DNA from: Papilionanthe hookeriana x Papilionanthe teres
Lineage: Eukaryota; Streptophyta; Magnoliopsida; Asparagales; Orchidaceae
NCBI GenBank assembly: GCA_022702705.1
Contig: CM040425.1
Span: 5,022,001-5,086,000, forward strand
Direction of reading: 5' to 3'
DNA: 64,000 nucleotides
Shown here one piece after another: positions 34,935 to 46,752 of the stretch. The translations under genes and the position numbers were made by a program. Below the pieces are notes generated by a model, which saw nothing but the letters and a program-made list of their open reading frames with translations, did no database searches and was not told the origin of the DNA. The first letter of the stretch is position 1; every line of letters begins with the position of its first letter.

Positions 34935-35105
34935 TCCTATAAGATAATTCAAGTGAAGCCAATTTTTGATTAGGCTTTCCTTAAGCCTCTCCTCATATTT
35001 CTTTTTTTTCCTTTTCTTTTTAAGGATATTTTTCAATCCTCCATTTTTTTTTAATTTATGAGGATTACTATATCTGGATAGCCTATTAATGATTTTGAAC
35101 TTCAC
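34935..35105 (-). other. conserved 3' module, element A
   Basis: On the minus strand: GAAGTTCAAAATCATTAA, CTATCCAGATATAGTAATCC, a purine-rich run with a decayed hairpin, GAGGAGAGGCTTAAGGA, then AATCAAAAATTGGCTTCACT. It is the same order as in element 1 and element B. Confidence 0.65.
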
Positions 35106-35453
35106 TATCCTTAACTTATATTTAAAAACTATTCTTAATAAGTATTTTTCATAAATTATTTCAATCTTTTCTTTTTCAAGTAATAATCTTGATTCCTTAG
35201 TATTTCAAAAACACAATTTTCTTTACTATAAATAGAAAAAATTTTAATCTTATTATTGTTTAAGTTAAATAATTCTATTATTAAAATCAATCAAAATTAT
35301 TGAAATTTTAGTTAAGTTTACTAAATTATTTATAAACTCAAAAATTTAAGTAATCTTAAATAAATTTTTCATTCCTTATGTTATGTTAATATTTTTTTAA
35401 AGAAAATATTAGTACATTAAGGCCAAATAATATTTAAATTTGAAATAATTTTC

Positions 35454-35468
35454 CCTTCCCCCAAACTT
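35454..35468 (-). promoter_or_regulatory. distal polypurine tract, element A
   Basis: AAGTTTGGGGGAAGG on the minus strand, about 870 bp from the 3' LTR. Confidence 0.6.
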
Positions 35469-35523
35469 CAGTTTTGCTATAAACATGAATTATGAAAATT
35501 TCTAAAGTATAAGAGAAAGAATA

Positions 35524-35634
<111 letters not shown>

Positions 35635-36020
35635 AGGAATTTTTCAGGTATATGAAAAATAATCAAGAAAGGAAAATTTTATTTCTACACATGCTTTTTA
35701 TGAATATAAAAGAAAGGTCTAAGCATATATAGCAAAAAATTTTAGTAAGCAGGATCAATTTCTACAAAAATCATATATTTTTGTTTTTTTTAATAGTTTT
35801 AAACAAAAATAACTAAACTAAACAGGTGTTCTGATCACTATACTAACACATAAATAAAACATTTCATAACAGAAATAAACTTCAGTAATCTAACAATCAT
35901 AGTACATCAATAAGTGTCTCAGAACAGTGCATCAAACATAAAAAACCAACAAATCATCACACACATATAAAACTAACACAAAACATAACATAAACAACAC
36001 AAATCCACAATCCTAAAAAT

Positions 36021-37126
36021 CTAATCATCACTAGCAATCTCCTCATCCTCATCGTCATCAAAGGAAAAGTCTACATTCTTGTTCTGAATATTAAATGGAT
36101 AGAATCTAGGGCAGGTGGGGAACTGAACAGAATGGTCACCCTTCAGGAATCTAACAAGAGACTCAGAATACTCAGCATCATAATCACTCTTCCTTCGGGT
36201 GTACTCAGAAAGATGATCCAATTTCAAATCTATAGTATCGACTCTACACTATGTCAAAAGTAGCATATTTTGTTGCTCAATAAATTTCTCATGCATATTC
36301 TCCCAAAAACTAGATGGTGGCTCAGCAGCAGAAGTAGAAGGTCTACCGAAGTAGGTAATGAACTAGATGGTGCAGTAGAACTCTTACATCATAGTCGATC
36401 ATAAATACTGACACTTTCTCGTCCAATGGGCTTTGTAGACTTGAGCTTTTCCTCTGAAAGCTCAGCAACAACTCCAGCATTCTCACACAGAGAATAAATC
36501 AAAGATGGGAATCCCAGTCCTACAGAAGTGCTAGAACGAGCAGTGGCCTCAACAGAATCATAAATAATACTCCCAACATCAATCGGCTTCCTCTCCTATA
36601 TGCAGTAGTTGAGGATAGCTCTGTCCTTGGTAACCTCACTCAAATGGTTGGACGAAAGGAGGCGAGCAGAAATAAAGTAATGCTGCTTTTCGTTTCAGAT
36701 CTTCCAAGCTCCAGTACCACTTGTTAAGTACGCAATAATCATCTCTAAATCTCCATCAGATGGAGATAATCCAGAGTAATAGCACTCGATGTTCGGTGGC
36801 AGGCCGTAGAAAATGTTTGATTCTTTTTTGAGTAAATCCTACTCCAAATCCTCTCACGAAGATCTCAAAATCTTTGGCATCCAAGAAATTTGCATAAAAC
36901 TCCCTGACGACAGGGATAACATCAACAACAGTGAAATAACAAAATCGTTGCCAGTTTAGTGCAACGATCGTATCTTCAATTCATCCACCATAATTGTAAA
37001 AACTTCTCTCCGAGAAAAACTTTCTTGTCGTAACAAAATTGTTGTAACGAAGAATGTGCTGCAGCAGTGGCAAACTTGCTACGATCAAAATTTTCTCATT
37101 CCTTCCCTCACTTAGATTTTGGAGCC
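36021..37126 (-). pseudogene. env-position ORF (plant transposon protein domain), element A
   Basis: The minus-strand start is likely at 37126 (MAPKS), shortly after the spacer GC block. The middle part carries FISARLLSSNHLSEVTKDRA, then a stop in place of the residue after LNYCI, followed by PIDVGSIIYDSVEATA and LGFPSLIYSLCENAGVVAE, the conserved core of the plant transposon protein domain. The C-terminal tail (36227-36021) has YTRRKSDYDAEYSESLVRF, VQFPTCPRFYPF and an acidic end. Several frameshifts split it. It is paralogous to the small ORF just upstream at 37931-38287 in its tail, and orthologous to 50780-51936 in element B and 222-848 in element 1. Function unknown. Confidence 0.75.
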
Positions 37127-37930
37127 ATCTAAACGTAAGAGAAAGAAAACGCAAAATAAATTAAAGGATCAAAGGAATAAGCTTATTTAAGCTTTTCAAA
37201 CTTGAAAGAGCTTAAAAATCCATGGATTAAACTCTAAAAATCAAAATTTTCTCAAAATTTTGGTTCTCTTCAAAGAGAGCAAAATCCATGGTGAAATTTG
37301 AAAATCAATGGTTTAGAAGGCAGATCTAACCTCGAGATGAAGAAATCGAGTGATTCCAAGCTCAAAAACTCGAAAAATCAGCCTGAAATAGGATCCTTAG
37401 GTATATTTTTTGTGAAAAAGGGAGGAAGAAGAAGCTCGAGCCCTAAAAATCGCATCGGTGGGGTTAAATTCCCGATCCTCGGGTTCAGACCAAACTGGCA
37501 CATAGGCACCGAGATCTAGCGCCAGACTCGTCTTTCCAAAAATAGATTTAAAAATTATCTTTTCCACCAAAACTTATCAAATTCAACTTCTAATTACTCA
37601 TATAAGAGTATTACTTCAATTTCTAACTTCCAAACATTTCCACAATCAATTAAAATCATAAATTAGATCCACATTTCAAACTCAAGATATAATCAAACTC
37701 TTCAATTCCATTTCATCTTTTTCATTCCAAGTTCAATAAATTCCAGAAAAAGACAATAACAAGGTTCATAATTCTATAAATAACACAAACAACATAATTT
37801 CAAAGCAAATTCTCAATCCAACAACACACTTTGAACAAATAAAACAAACACACAAACTAGATATTCGACACACTAGTACATGACTCAATCACACCTAAAA
37901 CACACAAAATATCTATTCATCACCGAACTT
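37127..37930 (-). other. spacer between the two post-pol ORFs, element A
   Basis: Noncoding. 37430-37530 holds a decayed GC block which, on the minus strand, reads GTCTGGCGCTAGATCTCGG followed by a TGCCTATGTGCCAG-like stretch. It matches the U3 block of this element's 5' LTR (45560-45600). Confidence 0.6.
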
Positions 37931-38287
37931 TTAATTTCCATCCCTCTCGCAATCAAGTTCGCTAGGCCCGCATGGATAGAAAACCAACGCCCTTGGAAAT
38001 TCCAAAGTCGTCCTCTCATCAATCCATATGTTCTTCGCATACATCACAACTTGAGCATCTTGATAGGCCACCATGTGATCGAATTGAAGTTTCATCTGCC
38101 ATTCCAAATGCTCAATTTGATGATACTTCTCATGCAGACGATTCCCAATGCTTAGCAATTCCGTCTCAATCTTATCTAAACGACTAAACAATTTCTCCAA
38201 ACATACATCAATAAATCCATTGAAATAACGTTAAGGATCTTTAGAAGACTTATCTCTTATTGCATTGCCTTGATCTCCTCTCTCCAT
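37931..38287 (-). pseudogene. small accessory ORF with coiled-coil tail, element A
   Basis: From an ATG at 38287 the minus strand encodes a short charged start, one stop (after DKSSKDP), RYFNGF, then LDKIETELLSIGNRLHEKYH, a coiled-coil-like helix. The tail is HLEWQMKLQFDHMVAYQDAQ, then WIDERTTLEFP. The same ~125-residue ORF occurs at 46373-46752 (YFNGY, HMDWQLIMQF, FQDSQVTMY, WINDKFAKKFP). In element B the matching tail ends a longer ORF that also has the plant transposon protein core (52713-53871). The tail resembles that of the env-position ORF (YHDAQVRF ... FPTCP), so the two ORFs look like tandem paralogues. I know no function for it. Confidence 0.6.
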
Positions 38288-38751
38288 TTCTTCCAAACTC
38301 TCTTTTCTTCTCCAAAATGAAGTGTTCTGGTCGAAAATAGGTTTGCTTATGGATTTGGGACAAAGATAGGGAAATTTATAAGGAGATTTCGTTGCAAAAA
38401 CTGAAGATTTTTGTTTTTGCATGAATAGTAACTGGGGCGCTTAGGCGTCGGAATCAGGCGCCTAGGCGCCGGACAATCGATACGTATTGGTTATGTTGGC
38501 GCTTAGGCTCCAAGTTTGGCGCCTAGGCGCCAAGTTTGACGCCTAGGCGCTGGAACCATGTTTGACTCTGTTTCGCCTATCGTCAAATTAACAAAGTTTT
38601 GGTCTTAAAATAGGTCCATTAAAAGGGTATAATCAACACACAAACAACAACTAAGAAAAATTCAAATCACACACAACCACAATGATAATATATGGGTTAC
38701 CTCCTACAAAGCGCTTGGTTTAACGTCGTCAGCCCGACCTAATAAATTATA
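38288..38751 (-). other. post-pol spacer with palindromic GC block, element A
   Basis: 38432-38560 contains the perfect palindrome GGCGCCTAGGCGCC twice (38457-38470, 38518-38531) plus near copies. On the minus strand the block ends CAGTTACTATTCAT, like the CAGTTACT after the U3 block of the LTR. 38695-38735 holds the conserved post-pol motif (GTTAAACCAAGCGCTT ... GGAGGTAACCCATA). Confidence 0.7.
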
Positions 38752-40131
38752 TTAACTGGGTAGACTCAGTTCATAAGCCTCCTTGTAATTCGGTTTCATT
38801 TCTCCCATATAGGCTTCAGTCTTAATCTGTTAACTTTAAATAGTTTTCCAGTCTTGGGATCTTTAATATCTACAGCTCCATAAGGGTATACTTTCTCAAT
38901 AATAAATGGTCCCATCTATTTAGATCTTAATTTTTCAGGAAAAAGTCTTAAACGAGTATTAAATAATAATACTTATTGTCCAGGCTCAAATATTTTTCTT
39001 GAAATCTTTTTATCATGCAATTTCTTCATTCTTTCCTTATAATTTTTTGCATTTTCATAGGACTCATTTCTTATTTCTTCCATTTCATTCAGTTGTAACA
39101 ATTGTTTCTCTCCTGCAGCATTCAAATCATAATTGATCTCCTTTATTGCCCAGTAAGCTTTATGTTCTAGTTCAACAGGTAAGTGACAATGTTTACCATA
39201 AATTAACCGATAAGGTGACAAGGTGACATTCTGATAGGTGTCTTATAAGTTGTTCTATAAGCCCATAATGCAGAATCAAGTCTATCAACCTAGTCAGTTC
39301 TTTTAGGATTAACAATCTTTTCTAATATTATTTTAATTTCTCTGTTTGATACTTCAATCATTCCACTTGTTTGTGGGTGATAAGCAGTTGCAATTCTATG
39401 TTTAATTCTGAATTTTTCCAAAAATGATTAAATTCTTATATTTCTGAAATGACTTCCCCATCTATGATAATTACCCTTGGCATTCCAAATCTTGTAAAAA
39501 TCATCTTCTTTAAAAATTTTGAAACACTTTTGGAATCACAGTTAGGTAAAGCTACAGCTTCAATCCACTTTGAAAAATAATCAACTGCTAATAAAATATA
39601 AATCTTTCCATATGATGACATAAAAGGTCTCATAAAGTCTAAATCCCACACATCAAAAATTTCAATTTCTAATATATAGATTAGAGGCATTTCATCTTTT
39701 CTGGATATATTCCCCATTCTTTGACATCGATCACATGTTTTCACATAATATCTAACATCTTTGAATAATGAAGGCCAATAAAATCCAGAATTTAGAATTT
39801 TAAACACAGTTTTATCCACTCCAAAGTGTCACCCAAAATCAGAATTGTGACATTTTTGAATAATTGCAAAAGTTTCTTCATAAGGTACACATCTTCAAAT
39901 CACAGAATCTCTACCTATTTTAAATAAATGAGGATCTTCTCAGATATATGATTTAGAATCATTCTTAAATTTCTTAATATATTTGTTATTCAATCCATAC
40001 AGTAAAATAATGCTAACCAAATAGTTAACTATATCTACATACCAAGGCGTTTGTAATCCTTGAATAACATATAATTGTTCATAAGGGAATTTCTCAATTA
40101 TGTTTTCTTCAGTAATCTTCTCATTATTATT
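38752..40131 (-). pseudogene. integrase of element A
   Basis: Minus strand. The zinc-binding domain is about 39860-39710: decayed CHNSDFG for the first ligands, then CDRCQRMGN for the CC pair. The catalytic core has WDLDFMRPF, VDYFSKWIEA (first Asp) and VIIIDGEVISE, where ITDGGSHF is expected, so the second Asp is kept but its surroundings are changed. The third catalytic segment is out of frame (about 39360-39300). After a stop-rich stretch, MSPYRLIYGKHCHLPVELEH (39221-39160) and the C-terminal GPF...YPYGAVDIKD-like end follow (38880-38830). The final codon is a TAA at 38752. Stops and frameshifts abolish it. Confidence 0.8.
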
Positions 40132-41560
40132 TTAAATTCTTGATAAATGATCAGCAATTTGGTTGTCAGCTCCTTTTATGTCCACTATTTGAAAACTAAA
40201 TTCTTGTAAAAGTAAAACCCATCTTATCAATCTAGGTTTAGCATCCTTTTTAGACATTAAATACATAATAGCAGAATGATCAGTATGTACGATACATTTG
40301 GTTCTAAGAAAATAAGGTCTAAATTTATCAAAGACATATACTATTGGTAAGAGCTCTTTCTCAGTAGTAGTGTAATTTATTTGCGTTTCATTAAGAGTTT
40401 TGCTAGAATAATATATAACTTTGAAAATTTTCTCATATTTTTGTCCCAATACAGCTCCAATTGCATAATCACTTGCATCACACATAAATTCAAAAGGTTT
40501 ATTCCAATCAGGTGCAACAATGACAGGTGCAGTGGTTAATTTTTCTTCTAAAATATTGAAAGCATTCAGACAATTTTCATTAAATTCAAACTTAGCTTCT
40601 TTTTCTAATAAATGACAAAAAGGTTTAGCAATCTTAGAAAAATCCTTTATATATCTTCTCGTAAAATCCAAAGCATGACCCAAAAAACTTCTCACATCGA
40701 TAACAGATAGTAGGTGGTCAAGTTCAGCAATAATTTTTACTTTTGCCTGATCAACTTCCATCCCTTTTTGTGAAATTCTATGTCCAAGTACAATTCCTTC
40801 TGTGACCATAAATTGACATTCTTCCCAGTTTAGAACCAAATTTATTTCTTCACATCTTTTTCAGAACTTTTGTTATATTTTCCAAGCAAGACTCAAAAGA
40901 AGTTCCAAAAACTGAAAAATTGTCCATAAATACTTCAATTCCTTTATCAATTAAATCACAGAATATTGACATCATACATCTCTGAAAAGTTACAGGTGCA
41001 TTACATAAACCGAAAGACATTCTTCTAAAAGCAAATGTTCCATAAGGACTTGTAAATGTTGTTTTCTCTTGGTCCTCAGGAGCAACAAGTAATTGATGAT
41101 AACTAGAATATCCATCCAAAAAATAGAAATATGAGTGTCCAGCTAATTTATCCAACATCTGATCCAAGAAAGGTAAAGGAAAATGATCCTTTCTAGTGGC
41201 GTTGTTTAATTTTCTATAGTAGATGCAAATTCACCATCCAATAACTTGTCTTGTAGGGATTAATTCATTTTTATCATTAACAATGATAGTTAATCCTCCT
41301 TTCTTCAGAACACAACGAATAGGACTTACCCATTGACTATCCAAAATAGGTTAAATAATTCCAGAATTTAACCATTTTAAAATCTCTTTTTCAACAACCA
41401 CTTTATCAATTGGGTTCAATCTTCTTTAAGTTTCAATAGTAGGTTTACAATTTCCTTCCATTAAAATCCTATGCATACAGATTGAAGGGCTTATTCCTCT
41501 TATATCTACAATAGTCCAACCAAAAGCTTTCTTATAATTCTTCAGAACTCTTATTAATTT
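40132..41560 (-). pseudogene. reverse transcriptase and RNase H of element A
   Basis: Minus strand. RT begins near 41500 (SICMHRIL) and includes RKLNNATRKDHFPLPFLDQM, YHQLLVAPEDQEKTTFTSPY and FGLCNAPVTFQRCM. The catalytic box reads FMDNFSVFG: the second aspartate of the expected FMDD is Asn, so polymerase activity would be lost. A frameshift at about 40845 separates palm and thumb. RNase H (40510-40132) has CDASDYAIGAVLGQ, YYSSKTLNETQINYTTTEKE and HTDHSAIMYLM, holding its usual Asp/Glu/Asp residues, and ends DNQIADHLSRI. Order and spacing are those of Ty3/gypsy pol. Confidence 0.85.
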
Positions 41561-41655
41561 TTCTTGTTAATCTTTGTTTAGTTCTGAAGATATAATCACA
41601 GGTAAAGTTAATGAATTTCCAAGAAATGCATACTTTAAATGTGCAGGTAACATTT

Positions 41656-42453
41656 TTAATTCCAGTTTAGGGCTTTTTTAATTGAGGATAAAAGTATATC
41701 ATTTTTAGTTATGTCTAAAATTTCCCAATTATCATGAATATAACGAGTTTCTTCAAATAAATTTTCATTCACTTCTTTAGTTTCTTCAGTTAATGACTCA
41801 TTATATATCACAGATTTATCATTTTTTTCTTTAGAAATGACTTTACATTTTTCTTGATAATGCTTTTTAATTATATAATAAAAAATATCCATTCGATAGC
41901 ATTTTTCTTTATTAGGATACCTCATTGATTTCAGAACATTAAATGTTATCTCTTGATTATTAACTCTCATTGTTGATTCTCTTTTCTGCACATCAATCAT
42001 AGCACGTCTGGTAGCTAGAAAAGGTCTCCCTAAAATAATAGGTATTTCTTTATCTTCTTCCATATCCAGTACAATGAAATCTACAGGAAAGATAAATTTA
42101 TCCACTTTAATAAGAACATCCTCTATAACTCCTTTAGGATAAGTAATAGATTGATCATCTAACTGAAGGGTTACAGTGGTGGGAGAAATCTCTCCTAAAT
42201 CTAAACTTCGAAAGATAGAAAATGGCATGAGATTAATACTAGCTCCTATATCACATAAGGCTTTTCCACAAATTTTTTCTCCAATAGCACATGGTATAGT
42301 GAAACTTCCAGGATCTTCAAGTTTTTGAGGTAGTTTCTTTTGAATTATTGCACTACATTCTTCACTTAATGCAACAGTTTCATAAGCTTCAAATTTTCTT
42401 TTTTTACTTAAAATATCCTTCATAAATTTTGCATAACTCGACATTTGTTCCAA
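41656..42453 (-). pseudogene. aspartic protease of element A
   Basis: Minus strand, open over 265 codons. The gag C-terminal linker (MSSYAKFMKDILSKKRKF) leads to the retropepsin domain with CDIGASINLMPFSIF, the intact active-site loop in Athila form. FIVLDMEEDKEIPIILGRPF follows, then a charged segment running towards RT. It is the best-preserved protease in the window. Elements 2 and B have Arg for the active-site Gly, which makes this copy the useful reference. It is part of one gag-pro-pol polyprotein, broken on both sides by frameshifts. Confidence 0.8.
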
Positions 42454-42596
42454 ACCTTCAGCAAAAGGAATGTTGATGGTAAGTTTCTTAAAAATTTCAA
42501 AGAATTTAGAAAATTGATGGTCAACCTTCTGCTATTTTAGTCTTTGAGGAAAAGGTGGTGGTAGTCTTTCAATTTCACTTCAATAGGAATTATAGT

Positions 42597-44048
42597 CTAA
42601 TCTTTACTTGGAAAAAGATTTTCTTGAGGTTTTTCAATCTCTTCAATCTCTCTCTTTTTTTCAATTTCAGTCCGAATTTTATCTTTTAATTCATTTCCAC
42701 TTCTACGTTGTACAGCTTTTTCTTGTTCATGGTCTTTTCCTTTTTCTTTTGGATTAATTTTGACGTTGCTAGACAGTGTTCCTTGAGGTCTATAATTAAT
42801 TAAATTAGCAATTTGTCCCATCTGATTCTCAATATTTCGAATAGCAGTGTTTTGGCTTTGTAACTGATTACCTAGTTGCAAGATCAATTCTTTTAAGGAT
42901 AACTTTTTCTGCTGATTGTTAAAACCAGTAGGATAAGTTGGTCTAAAGTTTGAATTTCCTTGATTGTTCCAATTTACGGTTGGATTAACTTGATTATTAC
43001 TCCATTATTGATGTGCATTATTCCACTTAAAATTAGGGTGATTTTTCCAACCTGGATTATAATAATTCGAATAAGGGTTATTGGTTTTATTAGCAATAGC
43101 TTGCAAAGTCTCTATTGTTTGAGAATCATCAATATTTGCATAATTATCTTTACTTACATGCGACACGTTAATAGCAAAATTATCCAATTTCTTAGATATC
43201 GTAGCCAATTGTGAAGCTAAAATAGAAAAGACTTTATTATCTTGAATGCTTGCCACTCTTTTAGGATTAACCCTTTCAGAAGGCCATTAAAAATTATTGT
43301 TAGCCATTTCTTCAATTAAAGTATAGGCTTCATCAAATGTCTTAGCCATTAAAGAACCACCAAAGAATAAAGATCTATAATAGATCTAAGTGCTCCAATA
43401 AGTCTGTTATAAAATGTTTGAATAATTAACCAATCTGGTAAAGCATGATGAGGACATTTTCTTAATAGTTCTTTAAATTTTTCCCATGCTTCATAAATTG
43501 TCTCTCCATTAAATTGCATAAATGAAATAATATCATATCTTAATTTAGCAGTTTTAGAAGGAGGAAAATATTTAGCAAGGAAATTTTGTGTCATATTTGC
43601 CAAAGTTTTAATAGAACCAGTTGCTAATGAGTTAAGCCACATCTTTGCTTTACCTTTTAAGGAAAAAGGAAAGAGTCTAAGCCTAACACATCATCAGAAA
43701 CATTATTATATTTAAAGGTAGCACAAAGTTCTAAGAAACTAGCAAGGTGTAAGTTTGGATCCTCATTTGGTGTTCCTTCAAATTGATTATTTTGAACCAT
43801 TTGAATAATAAAAAGTTTAAGCTCAAAAGAATTAGCATCTACAGCAGGCATTTGAATAATGATATTAAGTTCATCATGTGTAGGATTTGCATAATCCCTT
43901 AATGGTTTATGAACATTTTGTTCATTAATTTCTATTAGATTTTCATTATTGTTATGTAAGTTAGCCATTTTCTGATATTTTTGAATTTGTTTTCTTTTTC
44001 TAATTCAGAATCAAAAGGTAATAATCCTTTAGATCGAGAACTACGCAT
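42597..44048 (-). pseudogene. gag of element A
   Basis: Minus strand, start at 44048 (MRSSRSKGLLPFDSELE). A frameshift near 43970 leads to PLRDYANPTHDELNIIIQ and NSFELKLFIIQMVQNNQFEG (43900-43780). The capsid-like gag domain follows at 43642-43400, with FLAKYFPPSKTAKLRYDI and FKELLRKCPHHALPDWLI. The C-terminal region has ASIQDNKVFSILASQLATIS, NPYSNYYNPGWKNHP and a charged linker containing RRSGNELK. There is no CCHC knuckle, as is common in Athila gag. At least four breaks are present. Confidence 0.8.
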
Positions 44049-44210
44049 AAAAGAAACTTGAATAAAATAAAATCTTTTTGGTATTTTGGTTTTTGTAAAT
44101 GTTTTTGTATTTTTATTATATATATATATTATATTAAAGAAATAAAAGTGTAAAAATATTTTAATTTGAAAAATCTAAAAATTGTCTTTCTTAATTTCTT
44201 TTATTCTACC

Positions 44211-44229
44211 TTCCCCGGCAACGGCGCCA
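44211..44229 (-). promoter_or_regulatory. primer-binding site, element A
   Basis: Minus strand TGGCGCCGTTGCCGGGGAA, a full Asp-type Athila primer site, six bases from the LTR end. Confidence 0.9.
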
Positions 44230-44235
44230 AAAACT

Positions 44236-46033
44236 TGATTCTACCCGTGTCGGGACTTTTACGAGAATATGTAAATGCAAAAATTTATGAATTTATATTT
44301 AAATATTTATAATAATTTTGTAAAGTCTTGATTTCAAATGCAAGTATACGTATCGTTTCAAGTAATACAGGGCTCTATTGGAGTCCTTGTTATCGATCAC
44401 ACAGGGAAGATTAATAGATATTGAATTGAAGAAAATTAGATTTTCAAATTAAAAGTAATTATAATTTTTATTTCTTTTCAAAATTCAGATTTTAAGTATA
44501 ATAAAATTTCTACTAAATGTAAGTAAGCAACAATAAAGTAAAGGTTAATGCAAGTATAAATAAAACAACTTTCTCCTTTTCAACTAATCCAAAAATTTTC
44601 AGAATAACTATCATTCGTTGAGAACTTAGATTATGGTATTGCTCCAAATAGAAGCATTCATATTCTTTACCTTCGCTCAATAGTATAAAGAATAGTGGCT
44701 AATCTATAGATTGGTTTAGGATGTATTATTAGTAAAATGGGTTAATCTAGGCTCACACTTCTAGAAGTCCAAGGGTGGCTATGGTCGGCCCTACTAGTGA
44801 CCCGTTCCATTTCTATAAACCAAATTATTAGAATTTAGTCTGTCACTCTAAAAACTAATCAATTCTACACCCAATAAATAATAACTTCTTATTTATTTGC
44901 ACATCACCTTGAATAACCCGCTCAAGGCCTTCGATTACCCAAGGATTCATGTGATATCTACTAGTTAAGAACTTATCTCCGGATAGGTCTCAGAATTCTT
45001 TAACAGGTTTTAACAATTCAAATGGCTAGTTTAAAAAGTAAATTAAGATCAGGTATTAATATCATCGCAATAATTTTAAATATTTTAAGTTAAGTTCTCC
45101 AATAAAATCAAATTATCTTATTATCTTTTCTTAGTTGAAAGGAGAAAGAAAAGTAACTACTCAGCACACATTGAATTCACACAACAAAACATATTTATAA
45201 AACTTTGAACCAAGTTACAAATACTTATCTGGAATGTTCCTTCAAGTGAAACCTTGACTCCTACTGACTCCAATGCAAGGTACAAAACTTCAACAACAAC
45301 AACACTTATAAACTCACGACTACTTACTCAAGGAATTGAGTAGATAAATTCACTAAATAATCAAGAAGAAAATATAGTGGCTCTCTAAATCTATCTCCGG
45401 ATGTTGGAGACCTAAGGGGGGACTAGATGGATGGAGAGAGAGGGCCCTTTTTCTGTAAAAATGTCTCCTATTTATAGAGCTCTGAAAATGGCCAGGGGTT
45501 GCATAAGGCACCTCTTCAAAATTCGTCCAAATTTAATGAATCTTCTAGAAAGTAACTGTGGCGCCTAGGCGCCGGGATCTGGCGCTTAGGCGCCAGAGTC
45601 TGTGACCAAGTCTTCGCACCTCTTCACTTTGAATCGCACCTCTTCACTTTGAATCGCACCTCTTCATGATTAAAACCATTTTTCTGTGTCCAAATGCATT
45701 GTATCACATGTCCTATGTATTAGGAGTGACTTCTAGTCTTCTAGAAGGTATGATAACCGCTTAAAACCATCAAAATAACTGCCCAAAGTTGTCAAAAATC
45801 TTATATGCTTCAGTATCGAACTGGCGCTTAAGTGCCGATTTCTGGCGCCTAGGCGCCAGACCTATAATTTCGGCAACTTTACTTTTTAGCTCTATTTTTG
45901 TTCCTTTTTCCTTTCTGAACTCTTTTTTTATTACCTACATCCAAAAACATAAAAATACCTTTCATTAAAGCATAATATCCTTAAAAATTGAATCATAAAT
46001 AAGGCATAAAAATATGTACTTTTAAGTGGATCA
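44236..46033 (-). repeat. 5' LTR of element A
   Basis: The LTR is 1798 bp. The U3 holds GC blocks at 45560-45594 and 45823-45858, with GGCGCCTAGGCGCC palindromes at 45560-45573 and 45844-45857. A canonical TATA box (TATAAATA on the minus strand, 45469-45476) follows. Leader motifs include GTGACAGACTAAATTC near 44850 and the GGGCTCTATTGGAGTCC block near 44370. Confidence 0.9.
45469..45476 (-). promoter_or_regulatory. TATA box of element A 5' LTR
   Basis: TATAAATA on the minus strand, about 85 bp downstream of the first GC block. The 3' LTR copy is mutated. Confidence 0.6.
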
Positions 46034-46038
46034 TTACC
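46034..46038. repeat. target site duplication, right copy, element A
   Basis: TTACC, matching 32837-32841. Confidence 0.85.
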
Positions 46039-46372
46039 TCATGAAGATCATTGTCCAAAACACCACGCAACAACACAAAGAACTAATAAAAAGAAAAAAA
46101 ACAAAAGGTGTTCTTAGAGTTCCAACAATCATCCTCATAGGCATTTAAAACATCATGGAAGCAACAATCATCCTCATAGGCATGGACCATCCAAGCTGCT
46201 GCTCCAGCGCCATTGCATCAGAAGAATCCAAATCCATGCACCACCACAAAATATAAATTAGCATGCATCATGGCCTTCAAAACTGCCTAAGATGGGACCT
46301 AAAGCATCCTTAAGACATTTATAAGTATTTGAAGAGATTTGAGAGTGGAAATTTCATTACTAGTGAGAGAAC
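46039..46372. other. unassigned flank right of element A
   Basis: No gene is recognised. CAACAATCATCCTCATAGGC occurs twice (about 46124 and 46165). It was contiguous with 32836 before element A inserted. Confidence 0.5.
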
Positions 46373-46752
46373 ATGGAGAATAATGGCAATGGGAGATTGA
46401 AAGATAAAAATTTGGTGCATAAGGATGCTCAAACCTACTTCAATGGATATCTCGCATCAGGTCAGGAGTGACTTATAGACAAGCTTGAGAAGATTGAAGG
46501 TGAGATTTCTCTTTTGCATACAAAGTTTGAAAATTTGTTTCACCAGTACAAGCATATGGATTGGCAGTTGATAATGCAATTCAATAGTTTGGCTTGTTTC
46601 CAAGATAGTCAAGTGACTATGTATAACACCAACAGTGGATCAATGATAAATTTGCTAAGAAATTTCCTCATGCTCCTTTATACCATGCTTACGATCAAAA
46701 TTTTTTGGTGAGTGGAATGGAGAATGTCACCACTGATCATGAGTGGTCCTAA
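46373..46752 (+). pseudogene. small accessory ORF, forward Athila-type copy
   Basis: An ATG at 46373 opens a 126-codon reading with one stop near 46468 and one frameshift near 46635. Segments in order: YFNGYLA, LDKLEKIEGEISLLHTKFEN (coiled-coil-like; one Leu/Ile shift), HMDWQLIMQFNSLACFQDSQ, then, after the shift, WINDKFAKKFPHAPLYHAYD and an end HEWS. It matches the element A ORF at 37931-38287 along its length, which shows that the short form without the plant transposon protein core is a real, recurring ORF. Its neighbour to the right is gag-protease debris, so the original element is rearranged here. Confidence 0.6.

Noticed and set aside
34851..35105. Lysine-rich minus-strand open frame
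   Set aside because: It covers the purine-rich conserved 3' module, and the corresponding stretches in elements 1 and B have stops in that frame.
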